From Dillenia suffruticosa (taxonomy: Eukaryota; Streptophyta; Magnoliopsida; Dilleniales; Dilleniaceae), in NCBI GenBank assembly GCA_033439265.1, contig JAVTVX010000031.1, positions 8,479,501-8,543,500 of the forward strand: a stretch of DNA of 64,000 nt, given 5' to 3'. Made by a program: the position numbers and the translations under genes. Each line of letters starts with the position of its first letter. The first letter of the stretch is position 1. The notes below the pieces were generated by a model. The model was not told the DNA's origin. It saw only the letters and a program-made list of their open reading frames with translations, and made no database searches. This document shows, one piece after another, positions 34,766 to 46,253 of this stretch.

Positions 34766-36349
34766 TAAATTAGTATATTATTAAATTAGTAATTTATATA
34801 TTATTATTTTAAATTATTAATATTATTATTTAAAAATTATAATAATATTTAATCAATCAAGCAATTTTTACAAAAATTAGACAGTAAATTTTGTTAAAGT
34901 CGCAAAAACATTTTACATTTTGGTATCAATCAACCGTCAAAATTTTTTATTTGTTTTTTGTTTCAACTGCGAAAAATTTAATTTTGCGCCAAATTATCAT
35001 CTTATTTACTTACTATATATATCTATTTCTCTTTTTTTTTTCTTTTTTACTCTCTTTGTTTGTTTCTATTTAAACAAAAATAATCTAAAACAATTATTAA
35101 ATTAAATTGACTTTGTATTAGAAAAATCAAACCACCTTCCATCAAATTCAAAAAAATTCATTAAAATTTATTGTTTCATATGATTGGAAGATGATACGAT
35201 AGCTTTAACAAAATTAATCAAACCGCTTGAAAAATAAAATTCATTGTGTATGATATTCTGCCTTTGACAAAATTGAGGCGAAAATTTTGGATTACTTTAT
35301 TGTCAAATTTTGTTAAACTACATATAGAATTAAGGGGATGAACCAAGAGATATTACCTAAACATCAATTGTGTTTTTCTAAAATTGGTTACTTTAATCAT
35401 TAAAATAGATTAAATCTGGCTTTGAGTATTTATCTAAGAATAATGTTACTAGTGCAACATAAATTTTATTTTCGCCCCTAGCAACATTAACTTTGTCTTG
35501 GTGCCTAAATGTCAACAGTGGTAATTGAGCAATTGAATAAATGTTTATTCTATCTTATCATATCACGTGTTATATGGATATTGTTAGTGGGTAGTACAAC
35601 TAATAAACACAATATTGTTAGTTGTTGGTGAGTGGTACAATATTAAATTTATTGTTACATAACTTGATATTATTTTTTTAAATATTATTCTTAAAAGAGA
35701 TGATAAATACTATAGATACATACTATTCAATATATACTACTAATAGTGAATCAATTGCGAGTGTAAGTATATACTGTCATATATATATATATATATTAAC
35801 ATTAAATTTTATTAAACTCTAATATCCTATGTACTGTTTTGTATGAAGTGAATGTAATATATTCGAATAACAAATCAATCATAGTTGAAACTTTATAGTA
35901 AATCATAGGAAAGACTTTATTATGTGGTTTATTCATCATGTAATAAATGGGTATAATGATATTAACAAATGAAAACAGTATAATTGATATTTTGATATGA
36001 AATTTTAAATAAAAACTAAATTTAATCATTTATTTAATTAGATTAATCTGGCAAAATAAATTACGAATACTCTAATACTTATAAGGAGTTGTAAAAGTAT
36101 AGATATGAAAAGGTTAACAAATTCTAAAAATTAATTCTAAAAATTACATTGCATGAAAACCATAGAGAAATGGAGGCAATGAGTATAATAATATAGTGAC
36201 TAAGAAAAAAAGAGAGAAAAAAAGGGTAAAAAAATTGTGAAATGTAGTAACTAGTTAGTAAGTAGTTAGTAAATACTTCGTAAGTATTTCGTAAGTAATA
36301 AAAATCACAAGGCGGTATTAATTAAAAGTATAAAAAAATTATGAGAAAT

Positions 36350-36640
36350 TAAAAAACGCGGTAATGAAAAAAGATGCTGGAGAAAAAGCGCGAAAACGAA
36401 ATTTTAAAAATTTGTTTGTGAAAATGATATATTATAAATTCAATCCAGACGAAATCTTTAACTCAAAATTTCTTCATTCTTCCCTTCAAAGTTTTTCTCC
36501 CCTAACTCATTTAAACCTCTCACTCATACTTTACAAAATTTTATCTGCCATCAAAGTTTCTCCATCCTTCCCTTGAAAGCTCTTCTTTTCTAACTCATTT
36601 AAATCTCTCACTCACATTTTCTAAAGTTATATCTTGGGTA
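36350..36640 (+). promoter_or_regulatory. Promoter-like copy in CACTA 1, opposite to the transposase remnant's promoter
   Basis: AAAAAGCGCGAAAACG...ATTTTAAAAATTTGTTTG...TATATTATAAATTC and then a CT-rich leader with two roughly 89-bp units (CCCTTCAAAG... from 36480, CCCTTGAAAG... from 36569). The same order of landmarks reads on the minus strand at 34330-34130 and, as a shorter version, on the plus strand at 50815-50910 in CACTA 3. No coding sequence follows it here. Confidence 0.5.
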
Positions 36641-37227
36641 TTTGAAAGAACAACGGATGAATATTACATGAAGAATCACAACTACTCCAACTTCATTCGA
36701 ACAATCTCAATCATCCAATATATTACCCAGATTTTAAAAAAATAAACATATTATTTTTATTTTAATTTGAAATTTAATATTAAAATAGAAAATTTTCAAA
36801 AAATTGGTACAGAAAAGGAAAAAGTTTGTGAAAACTTATTTTCAAAATTTGTTTATGAAAATAGAGAAAGATTATTACAGTGGAAGTGCAAAAATTTTGT
36901 AAAAAATTTGAAAATATTTTGGGAGATAAATAATATAATAATTAAATTATTATAAATTATATTGTAAATTTACCAATTTAGATCAAATTATCAAGCTAAT
37001 GTACTTTTTCATAATATAATATTTGTATAATAATTATTTAATTATTATTAATATTATATTATATAACTTAATTAATTATTTTAGATATGAAATAATATTT
37101 CAAGCGGTGTCAATATTAATAATTTTAAATAATTAGGTTCTCTAAACTGTAAATAATTTTCTTAATTTTTATCATTATTAATTTAAATAAAATTAATAGT
37201 AATTTAAAGAATTAAAATATTGCTTGC

Positions 37228-37462
37228 TTGCGCCGTGTTAGGCTGCTACAGGCGCTTGCCTCTGCACACGCGGGTGCCTGCATAGGCAGGCGTTGCGTAC
37301 ATACAAGCTCCCGCATTGGCGCCTGCCTATGCTCGAGCGGGCGCCCGCGTAGGCAGGCGCCTCGCACAAGCAACGCCCGTGCGGGCGCCCTGCACAAGCA
37401 GCGCTCGTAGTGGCGCGTGCCTGCCCACACGCGCCACTGCACAAGCAGTACCTGTGCAAACT
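37228..37462. repeat. GC-rich island of CACTA 1 (central)
   Basis: 235 bp are packed with GGCGCCTGCC, GTAGGCAGGCG, GCACAAGCA and CGCCCGCG words, many palindromic. Frames on both strands are open only because of this composition and encode Cys/Arg/Ala-rich text with no known domain. Confidence 0.8.
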
Positions 37463-37483
37463 CATTTATGCAAAATAAGATAA

Positions 37484-37558
37484 AGTGTTGCAAGCACCCA
37501 AATTCGAACCAATGACCAGAAGATGAATATTTGAGATGTTAACCATTAATCCACAACT
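37484..37558 (-). other. tRNA-like promoter pair (A box and B box) in CACTA 1
   Basis: On the minus strand TGGATTAATGG (A-box like) is followed about 43 bp later by GGTTCGAATTT (B-box like), the spacing of a tRNA or tRNA-derived SINE head. No folded acceptor stem can be drawn, so it is not a tRNA gene. A decayed relative (TGGTATAGTGGTTGAC) lies at 51569-51584 in CACTA 3. Confidence 0.45.
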
Positions 37559-38079
37559 TTCATGTATAAGTTTCTTTGTTTTTTTTTATTTGTTTCTTTC
37601 TTTCTATCAATCTCAATCTTACTTTTTTTTGCCTCCCTATTTCACTCTCATTTTTTTTCTCCTATCTCCCTCTCACCTCTATTTTTTTCTTTTTCTGGGA
37701 GCTTTTTTTTTTTCTTTTATATTCTCTTTGAATTATTTTTTTTCCGATTTTAACATATTCAAAATCCATGACATTTAAATTGAATGTTATGAATGAATTA
37801 TAATTTATTAATTTTATATATTTTGAAGGGAAAATATTTGTGATTAAATATATATATTTTTTAAATTATTAATATATTATAATTTAAATTTCATACTTAT
37901 AAGAAAAACAAAAAATTAGAAAAAAAAAACAAAAACAATAAAATTAAATGAAATAGAATAATGGAAATAAAAAAAAAATAAAATAATAGAAATAAAAAAT
38001 GATAAAATGTAATAGTAGAAATATAAATAAAAATAAAGTTAGATTTAGCGAAATTATATGATTTACTATGTATCGTGAC

Positions 38080-38222
38080 AATCACCATGAGTGCATGTGG
38101 CGCGCGCATACCATGACATACCATGCATGAGCGCATGCTGTGCGTGGTGACAAATGCAAGCACTGTGTGGCATGCGCAGCGGCCGTGCTGGCATGGTCGG
38201 TCACCCGCTATACTGGGTGCCT
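38080..38222. repeat. GC-rich island near the 5' end of CACTA 1
   Basis: GCATGTGGCGCGCGCATACC...CATGCATGAGCGCATGCTG...GGCATGCGCAGCGGCCG. It lies between the subterminal repeats and the interior, the place of the GC-rich first exon in maize En/Spm, and corresponds in position to 48393-48999 of CACTA 3. Confidence 0.7.
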
Positions 38223-38749
38223 TAAAACACTATGTTAAAATTATATTATTATAATAAATTAAATTTTAGATTAAAAATTAATTGTTATAAAAAATTTAAA
38301 ATATATTGTTAAAAATTAAAATTTTGAAAATTTTGAAAAATTGATGATATTTTTACAATTTATAAAATCTCGAGACTATAAAAAATTTAGGGAAGTAGTG
38401 TTATATAGTTTTTTAAAACTTCATAAAATAAAAATAAAAGTTAATATATGTAATTTTGTACTATTTAGAAAAATTTTATAAATTGAAGTAAATATAATAT
38501 TTATAAATAAATGATATTTTTCGATTTTTAATTTTCAAATTATTAAATCATAAATCTTTTAAAAAATTCTTTATACATTTCAAAATTTTAAAAAATGTAT
38601 ATAAGTTAATATTAAATTAGTATAAATAATTATAATGCTTTATAAAATTATTAATGTATATAAGTAATGTATGTTAATAAATATTAAATAAATGTATATT
38701 AATAAAAAATAGAAATAAATATAATGATAGTAGATTAAATAAACGATTA

Positions 38750-39240
38750 TATATCATAAATTTACTACTATATAAACTTATTTATCCACTTACCATCTAC
38801 TTAATATCTACTTACCACGACTATGTATCACAAATTTATCATTAACTTATCACTAACTTACCACTATATAAACTTAGTTACCCAATTGCCATCTACTTAC
38901 CACTAACGTACTACTAACTTACCACTATATAAATTTACTTATCCACTTACCATCTACTTATAATCTACTTACTATCTATTTACCACGACTATATATCACA
39001 AACTTATCACTATATAAATTTATTTACTCACTTACCATTTACTTACTACTATATAAATTTACTTATTCACTTATCATCTACTTACCACAACTATATATCA
39101 CAAACTTATCACAAACTTACCACTATATAAACTTAGTTACCCACTTACCATCTACTTACCACCTACGTACCTACTACAACAACTTATCATAATCACCTAT
39201 TTACTAAACTGCCACTATTATAAATTTACCACAATTTCTT
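38750..39240. repeat. Right subterminal repeats of CACTA 1
   Basis: CACTTACCATCTACTTA(C/A) recurs with CGACTATATATCACAAACTTATCAC and ACCACTATATAAACTTA in units of roughly 110-130 bp, about four times. Confidence 0.85.
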
Positions 39241-39700
39241 ATTTAGATTATTTTCAAATATAAATGATATATGATATAAAAATATAACAATATTAGGTTT
39301 TTACAGACATTACAATATATATATTAGAATTTAAACAAATCTAGTTTTAAAAGACGGTATAATTTGTTGTTACCATACATCTAAAATCTATGAAGACGGT
39401 ATTGTTAAATAGATAATAAAAAAGATTTATATTGATATTGTTTTTAAACTGTGCAAAAAAAACTATTACATTTACTGACCATAATTTTTAACCATCGTAA
39501 TTGAATATTGCTTTACCGACGGTTGTGGTAGCTTTACCTACAGTTGATAAATTTTTCTTCACGGACATTTTAGTCAATTGAGAAGAACCTATATTTTCCG
39601 ACGGTTTTGTCATAGGGCGTCTTTATAAACCATAAAAACTATCACTAAAAGTCACCGTCATTAAAAATTACCGTTAGTACAGCGTTTTAATTTTGCAGTG

Positions 39701-39757
39701 AACCATGTATAGAATTTTACCTGGTGCTACACAGTGGCATCACCATGTCCTCCCCGA
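39701..39757 (-). mobile_element. 3' LTR (left) of gypsy element B, last segment, ending at a deletion
   Basis: AACCATGTATAGAATTTTACC...CATGTCCTCCCCGA matches 54136-54190 and 47070-47125 of the related LTRs. At about 39757 it passes directly into minus-strand RNase H sequence. The other half of the LTR, the polypurine tract and the whole integrase of element B are therefore missing. Confidence 0.85.
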
Positions 39758-41345
39758 GATCATGTTGGGTAGTTCAGCTCGTGTTTTTTCAACTGTCGAG
39801 AAGCATATGCAATAACCCGACCATCCTGCATCAGTACACAACCCAATCCCTATTAGCTGGCATCACTGTATACCACATACTCCTGACTACTAGTATGAAG
39901 GGCCAATATCAGTGCGGATGTCAATCGTTGTTTGAGCTCCTGAAAGCTCTCCTTACAACAATCATTCCAATGGAATTTGACATCCTTCCTCAACAACTTA
40001 GATAGTGGAGCAGCGATCCGAGAGAATACCTTTACAAACTGCCGATAATAACCTACAAGACCAAAGAAACTCCGGATCTCAGTCACAGTTTGCGGCTGCT
40101 ACCATCTCAATATATCTTCAACTTTTTGCGGATCAATGAAAATACCTTCCGCAGAGACTATGTACCATAAAAAGCCAATCTGCCATAGCCAAAATTCATA
40201 CTTGGTGAATTTGGTATATAATTGTCTCTCGTGAAGGATCTATAAAATAACCCGAAAGTGTTGAGCATGCTCCTCATCACTTCACGAGTAAACTAGGTTA
40301 TCATTAATAAACATGATGATGAAACGATCTAGGTAATCATGGAAGACCCGATTCATTAGGTCCATGAAGGCAACCAGTACATTGGTCAACCCGAATGGCA
40401 TGACCAAGAACTCAAAATGTCCATATTAGGTACGGAATGCAGTCTTGGGTAGATCCTCCGCCCTAATCCGCAACTAGTGATAACCCGATCGAAGATCTCT
40501 CTTTGAGAAAACCTTAGCACCCTGAATCTGATCAAACAGATCATCAATATGGGGCAACAAATATCGGTTTTTGATAGTGACTTTGTTCAATTACTGATAA
40601 TCCACACAAAATCGGAGGGTACCGTCATTCTCTTTTATAAATAACACCGGAGCACCCCAAGATGAAATGCTCAGACAAATAAATCCCTTGTCCAGCAATT
40701 CCAGCAGTTGAATATTGAGCTCTCTCAGCTCATCTAGTGCTATCTTATATGACGGAATAGAGATGGGAGTAGTCCCTGAAATCAAATCAATCTCAAAATT
40801 AAATTCCCAAACTAGTGGTAATTCGGATAGCTCCTTGAGGAATACGTCGGGAAACTCCTGTACTATTGGGACCTCATCAAGCCTCAAACCCTCTATTGTG
40901 GTATCTATCACGTGGGACAGATATGCCATGCATTCTCGATGTATCATCCGTCTAGCCTCCATCACTAACATTACACAACAGGGTAACACCTGTTTCTCAC
41001 CTACAAACATTAGTGGTGACCCTTTAGACCTCTAGAACTCTACTTTCTTGGTAAAATAGTCCACGGAAGCCCTATGAGTACTCAGCCAATCCATCCCTAG
41101 AATGGCATCGAAATTTGTCAAGTCGAGTGGGATCAAGTCAGCTTCTAACACAGTCTCCTCAATCTTGACGTCACTCCCTCTTTATACAGAATCCCTAATC
41201 AAATGTTCACCAAGAGTAGTGATAGCCATTAGCTCATCATTTAGTAGCGATAGTAGCCTACCTGACTATTGAGCGAAAGAAACTCTCACATAAGAATAAT
41301 TCAACTAGGTGTCTACAAGAACAGGGGCATCAACTCCAAATATTT
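39758..41345 (-). pseudogene. Gypsy element B pol: protease, reverse transcriptase, RNase H start
   Basis: Minus strand. The protease reads APVLVDT then a stop near 41300, and FDAILGMDWLSTHRA near 41115-41070. The reverse transcriptase covers SSWGAPVLFIKENDGTLRFCVDYQ (about 40660-40591), MPFGLTN, the catalytic loop as FINDNLVYS (the first Asp of FIDD read as Asn, near 40310), and FFGLVGYYRQFVKVFSRIA (40070-40010). RNase H starts YVVYSDAS, then VIAYASRQLKKHELNYPT, and stops at the deletion near 39757. There are at least a dozen stops and frameshifts; integrase and chromodomain are absent. Confidence 0.92.
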
Positions 41346-41439
41346 TCATGGTTTAAATGCGAGAAATTGAAAGAGGAATTAATTTAAGGTGCGCAAAAGA
41401 TATATGTATATATATATATCAAAATTGTTAAGCCTCTAA

Positions 41440-42246
41440 GGCTTTAGCTAGTCATGACTGTACATAATCATCGCAGTATGCGTGATTTCAAAAAGAAAAG
41501 TACATAAAAACTCCTAAATAGGTGGTTCTGTGGGAGGATTACCCATGATCACATCTGGGTTCGCCTGAGTGTCCTCCTGCGTCATAGCATACATGCGGGC
41601 CAATGCCCTCGGCTACTATCATGAAGGATCGGGTACAGTGTTGCTCCCGACTGTCATTCGTGGAGTTGTATAACTCAAATGTACAGGTGCTCCTTGTTGT
41701 CTTACCCATGGACTACTTAGATGACTCGAAGTCACCTAACCTCCAAACTCGAAATTAGGGCACAAATTCTTAATATGCCCTAGCTTCCCACACTGGAAGC
41801 ACGTGATAGGTACCCTACAAGCTCTCAGAGGATGCTGCCTCCTCTACGGCAAGAAGGGTGCCACTGAACTGTGGTCTGAATCGTGGCATTGGGGGATAGT
41901 ACTCCAAACCACTAGGGATGTGGTCCCTACTCAAAGTGTACAGGCCTAAAGTGAGAAGGGCCTCTATGAAAACCAGAAGTCCTACCCCTCTTTGAGCTCT
42001 GACTCACATTGGTCCCAGCCCTTTTCTTCCTTTGATCACTACTCTCCCTCTACTTGCTCTCAGCGTGGACAATCTCCTCCTCACGGTAGGCTGAATCGAC
42101 TATCTCCATGAGGGAGAAGTCGAGTGTGACCGTGGATGATGTGGTATTACTCGGACTAGATACTGAAGAAGGACTAGCTACCGGTAGAGGATTCGGTGCT
42201 GCAGGAGTGGCACTGTTGTAGAAGTAGGCACTGCCATAGGAGTCGG
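41440..42246 (-). pseudogene. Gypsy element B gag, C-terminal part with zinc knuckle
   Basis: From 42246 the minus strand reads a Ser/Pro/Thr-rich linker (VASPSSVSSPSNTTSS), then FSLMEIVDSAYREEEIVHAESK, the usual segment after the capsid domain. A basic stretch and the knuckle CFQCGKLGHIKNLC (CX2CX4HX4C, near 41803-41760) follow. The capsid domain expected between linker and SLMEIVDSA is missing. The N-terminal part lies beyond the nested LTR at 45749-45966. Confidence 0.85.
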
Positions 42247-45200
42247 TGTAACACCGACTCTTGGTCATATATGATAATTTTTCATAAATTCGATTATAAA
42301 TTTCACTCAGAAATTTTTCCAATAAAATCCCCAAGAAAATTTTTGTTCCAATTTTTAGGCATAAGTGAATAATTTCAAAATTGGCCACAAATGGTCCTAT
42401 GATGATAAAATGTGATTTGAGAGCGAGAAAATTTTTAAATTTGATAAATAATTATTTTTAGGGTTAAAATGTCAAAAGTCCAGAAATTTGGTTCGAAACC
42501 ATAAATCAGAGCGATTTTGACAAACAGGGTCGAGACGACCATATTAAAATTTGAAATCGGTCCCATTGAGCCTAATATGTGATTTTGGGCCTAGCGTGTA
42601 ATTTTGAGAATTTTTTGGGTCATTTTCAAATTATCGAAAGTTGGAGGGCTTATAAGCAAATACCAAAACCTAAATTGTCCGAAATTAACTACGGACGACT
42701 CGAAACCATAAAATATCAATTTTAATGCTCACAAGCATCAAATAAGGGCAAATACAAAAAAAAATTCGACGATTTTCGGAGAAATCGTCGACAAACCCTA
42801 ATTTGGGTCGAAGACCATTCGGAAAGACTAAATGACCACATTTTAACACGGGATCAATTAAATTATGCCCAACACAAGATTTTGTGTCCAATTTGAAATT
42901 ATAAAAAATTTGCGATGTCAATTTATAATTTTTATAAGTCGAGGGACCAAATTGTAATTAACAAGAACCTAAAAGCAATTTCTCGAAAGATATGGATTTC
43001 AATGCAATAAGATGGTAGACAACAAAGTATGGGCAAGTTATGGAGTGTTAAAATTTTGGAATTTCAATCCAAGGGTGGAAATTAAATTGGAGATTTAATG
43101 AAATTGTTTGAACTATTGATTTCACAAAGAAGAGACAAATTGGACAAGCATTTAATGCCAAAGCATGGTTAGGAAGTCTTGTGGACGTAAAGAGCATGTT
43201 GAGGAAAAGAAATTCTTGACATTTTGAGACAAACAAGCATGGTGTGGTATGGAATGAAAAAGCAAGTATTTATTTGAGGTATGTTGATGATGTACAAACC
43301 TTGACTTTTGGGGAATGAAGTGTGCTTGTAATAATTAAAAGATTCAAACCCCTTCATTTGTTGCACCATGAAGTGGACGTGAGTGAGAGGAAGAAGAAAG
43401 AAAAATGTTGAGCATTCTTCATTCCTTCAAGAACCAAGAGTGAAAATGAGTGAGTCCAATCTAGGAGGAGAAGATTGTGTTGGAAAATTTCTTCAAATCA
43501 CTAGACATATTTGAAAACAAGGTAAGGCCTTCTTTTGCATCCTAGAATACTATATTTTTGTTTTGAACCCAAAGGGAGACTCTTAACTTGGTGTACATAG
43601 GGTGACCAAAGGCTGGAACTAAGTGGAAAGCTTGCTTGAGTTTTGGAAGGCAAAGAAATTGAGGTAAATTTTCTATTCTGTCTTGCTTTAGATTTTATTT
43701 CTGTCCGTGAATTTACCTTTGTTTTAAGATATCTTACAGTTAGAATTTGAAAATACTCTAGTTAAGTAAATTGTAGATCCAAGTTTTATCTTTCCAACGA
43801 GATAAGAACCACCTTAATCAGAAATCTGTGCCAAAGGTTATGGCATTTTTCCTGAAGCATGACAGAAAGTTGTTCTGTTTCGGACTATAAAATCAGTGTG
43901 TACAAACGAACCATTTCCAACTCTATTTTGGAGAAACTGAAAACATAACAGTTGTAGCTATCTTTCTTGCCTACCACATAGTAAAAGTTTAGCCAAAACG
44001 CATGAGGGAATCAAAAGTTATATTTTTTTTTCCTCAAGGTGTGTTGGTAGAAATTTTATTTCTAACTGAAAACTGCCTGTTCTGATCGTGATTTTTTTCA
44101 ACCCCTTTATCAGCATAATTGAGTGAAATGCAAAACATGAAAATTGTAGATCTATGTCTTGGAAAGGACATGTTAAAATATCATTAGGTTTTGATAAGTA
44201 GAATAAAAGTTATAGCTTCTGCACAAATATTGGACAGAAGCTGAAATTGGAATGCGACTGAAACAAAATGAGGATTTCTGGGAATTCTGTGATGTGAATT
44301 TGAGAAAGTGTATAAAATGAAAGTTATAGGTCATGACGTTACCTACAATATGTCACAAATTCACTTAGAATGGAGCTTTGTACAAAATGTTATGGCTTAT
44401 TTCCCATGACTGCGCAGGTTTGAAAATCTACGGACTGATTTTTCTTCATAAGAGTTATTTGATTTGAACGAGTGGAGCACTTGATTTGCATTTCGTGGTA
44501 ATATTGGGGAGTGTGTTACCCTCCCTCAAACTGTGAGTGAGACTTTAATATTTGCTACTAATTGGAAAATCCTGTTTTAAATACTTTTTATAGCACGATT
44601 TCAAATGTGTGATAAACTGAGCTTTCAGATTTTCATATATGCTTTACACATATTTTGTGACCATTGGAGTGTCCCAATTACTTGACTTGTTTGATATGCA
44701 TCCATGCACTTTCACAAATGATATTGTGCCACTTTTTCATAACATGTGGTATTTATATGATTTTCATATCTATTGGCATACGGTTTCATATAACCTGGAT
44801 TTGAACATGTGATTGGGTTGGATGCCCTATGATGATTCCACGCTTTGAGCTTGGTGCACCCCATTTCCCCACTGTATAGCAATGTTCCATAGCTACAAAG
44901 GACATTTGACAGAGGCACTCATTGTGCTCGGATACGCTTTGGCTAGAGCTATCCCCCAAATATCGGATCTATGTTGATGATTGTACTTGTGATATTTGTG
45001 GGCTTGTTGGATTAGCCTGCGGCCAATATTGGGGTAGAGAGCTATTGTTTTTACATACATGCATTGTGAAAACACCCAATGCGCCCGTCACTAGTCAAGG
45101 TAGACCCTTGCCAGGAATATTTCATTGGCCGGCTTTTCATGACATTGATGTAAATATTGGATGCATATCTTGATTTCTGATGTGTACGTATGATATATGG

Positions 45201-45748
45201 TTTTGAAATGATATGATTCGTTTGCACACTGTGGATATTATTACCTGATACTTTGACACTCCAAGTTCACATCGATATTAATAGTATGATGTCAATCCCC
45301 TCACTTGCTGAGTACCATCCCCCTTTAGGTACTCATCCCTCACATTCCCATCTTACAGGTTTAGTCTTGAGTTGAGGGCTAGTAAAGCTTTGATTTTATT
45401 GGATATTTCGGAGACACTGGGCTTGGGTACGGTTACACACTCTTCTGTGGTAATCATTTGAGGTTATTGTTATATTTGGAACATTTAGTTGACCATTGTA
45501 TTTATATACCTGGGATGACTGTATTATACTTATGTTGACTTGTGAAAATTATAACTCTCATTTGATTTGATATATTGATGCATTGAGACACATTGTGATG
45601 ACTTGGGAATTGATTTGGTCTGTGATACATTAGATTGGATATTGTTATTAGTCTTACGGTGTCTCAATATGCGAGATGTTGTGCTCGTGTATCAAGGTGC
45701 CATGACTATTGTCGTGTGCTCGGCCCGGGGGCAGGTTGGGGCGTGACA
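42247..45748 (+). mobile_element. Solo LTR nested in element B's gag
   Basis: It starts TGTAACACCGACTCTTGG and ends GGTTGGGGCGTGACA, with a perfect GTCGG duplication (42242-42246 and 45749-45753). Length is 3502 bp. It is the same family as 12610-15652 but longer and in the opposite orientation. Between 43680 and 44420 the phrases GTTGTAG...TCTATGTCTT and AAAAGTTATGGC recur at spacings of 177-193 bp. The shared block lies at 45070-45120 and the palindromic block at 45308-45335. Confidence 0.95.
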
Positions 45749-45966
45749 GTCGGTACGGCCATCAGTAGTGGTGGGGGTGGCATCTGAACTCTGTGTATGC
45801 TATACCACTTATACACCTGCCTCCATGCATCGAGTGATGATAGTGGAACCGCGGCTGTAATAGCCAGCTGAGAAGGCGCTAGAGGGGGCACACGTGATAA
45901 GTATGTATTCTCAGGCACTAAAGGTGACTCAGGGGGTGCAAATCTAGTGCCCCGCCTAGTCGTCAT
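45749..45966 (-). pseudogene. Gypsy element B gag, N-terminal part
   Basis: An ATG at 45966 opens MTTRRGTRFAPPESP and runs, Pro-rich, to the GTCGG duplication at 45753, where the solo LTR splits it. It continues in the same sense at 42246. Stop-free over this stretch. The distance from 5' LTR and primer-binding site (about 290 bp) suits a gag start. Confidence 0.8.
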
Positions 45967-46253
45967 AGCTCTGTAAATGATTTATTAGGTATGATTCAAG
46001 AATTAGGGTTAGTTACAAAGTAACCAACCCCCTAAAATGAATGAAGTTATCGGTTTAAGAACCGATAGAAATGATATGTTAGGTTAGATACGAGCTGTAT
46101 CTAACCCCTTAAAAATAAAGGAACTCATATGCCTAAAACCATATACCGGGATCTCATGACTGTAAAGAAACTCTCATTTACATTAAGGACTTTTGAAAAT
46201 GAATTTGGGAATATTTTCAAAACTCTTTTCATAAAACATAGCTCTCAACCTAG

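Larger units (their letters stand above)
32852..39700 (-). mobile_element. CACTA (En/Spm) transposon copy 1, both ends present
   Basis: The left end is CACTACAAAATAAATAAC and the right end AATTTTGCAGTG, inverted termini of the CACTA type. The 3-bp duplication AAC is perfect (32849-32851 and 39701-39703). Removing the element restores the LTR phrase AATCAACCATGTATAGAAT seen at 54131, which confirms both boundaries. Length is 6849 bp. It has subterminal repeats at both ends, GC-rich islands and a small remnant of the Transposase_24 gene, but no readable tnp2, so it was probably mobilised in trans. Orientation is called minus because the transposase remnant reads that way. Very AT-rich stretches (34790-36340, 38230-38740) hold no recognised gene. 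Confidence 0.93.

Noticed and set aside
37212..37493. Cys/Arg-rich open frames on both strands
   Set aside because: They are open only because of the GC island's repeated words; not conserved in other CACTA copies.
37484..37558. Genuine tRNA gene
   Set aside because: A and B boxes are spaced correctly but no acceptor or anticodon stem forms; kept only as a tRNA-like remnant.
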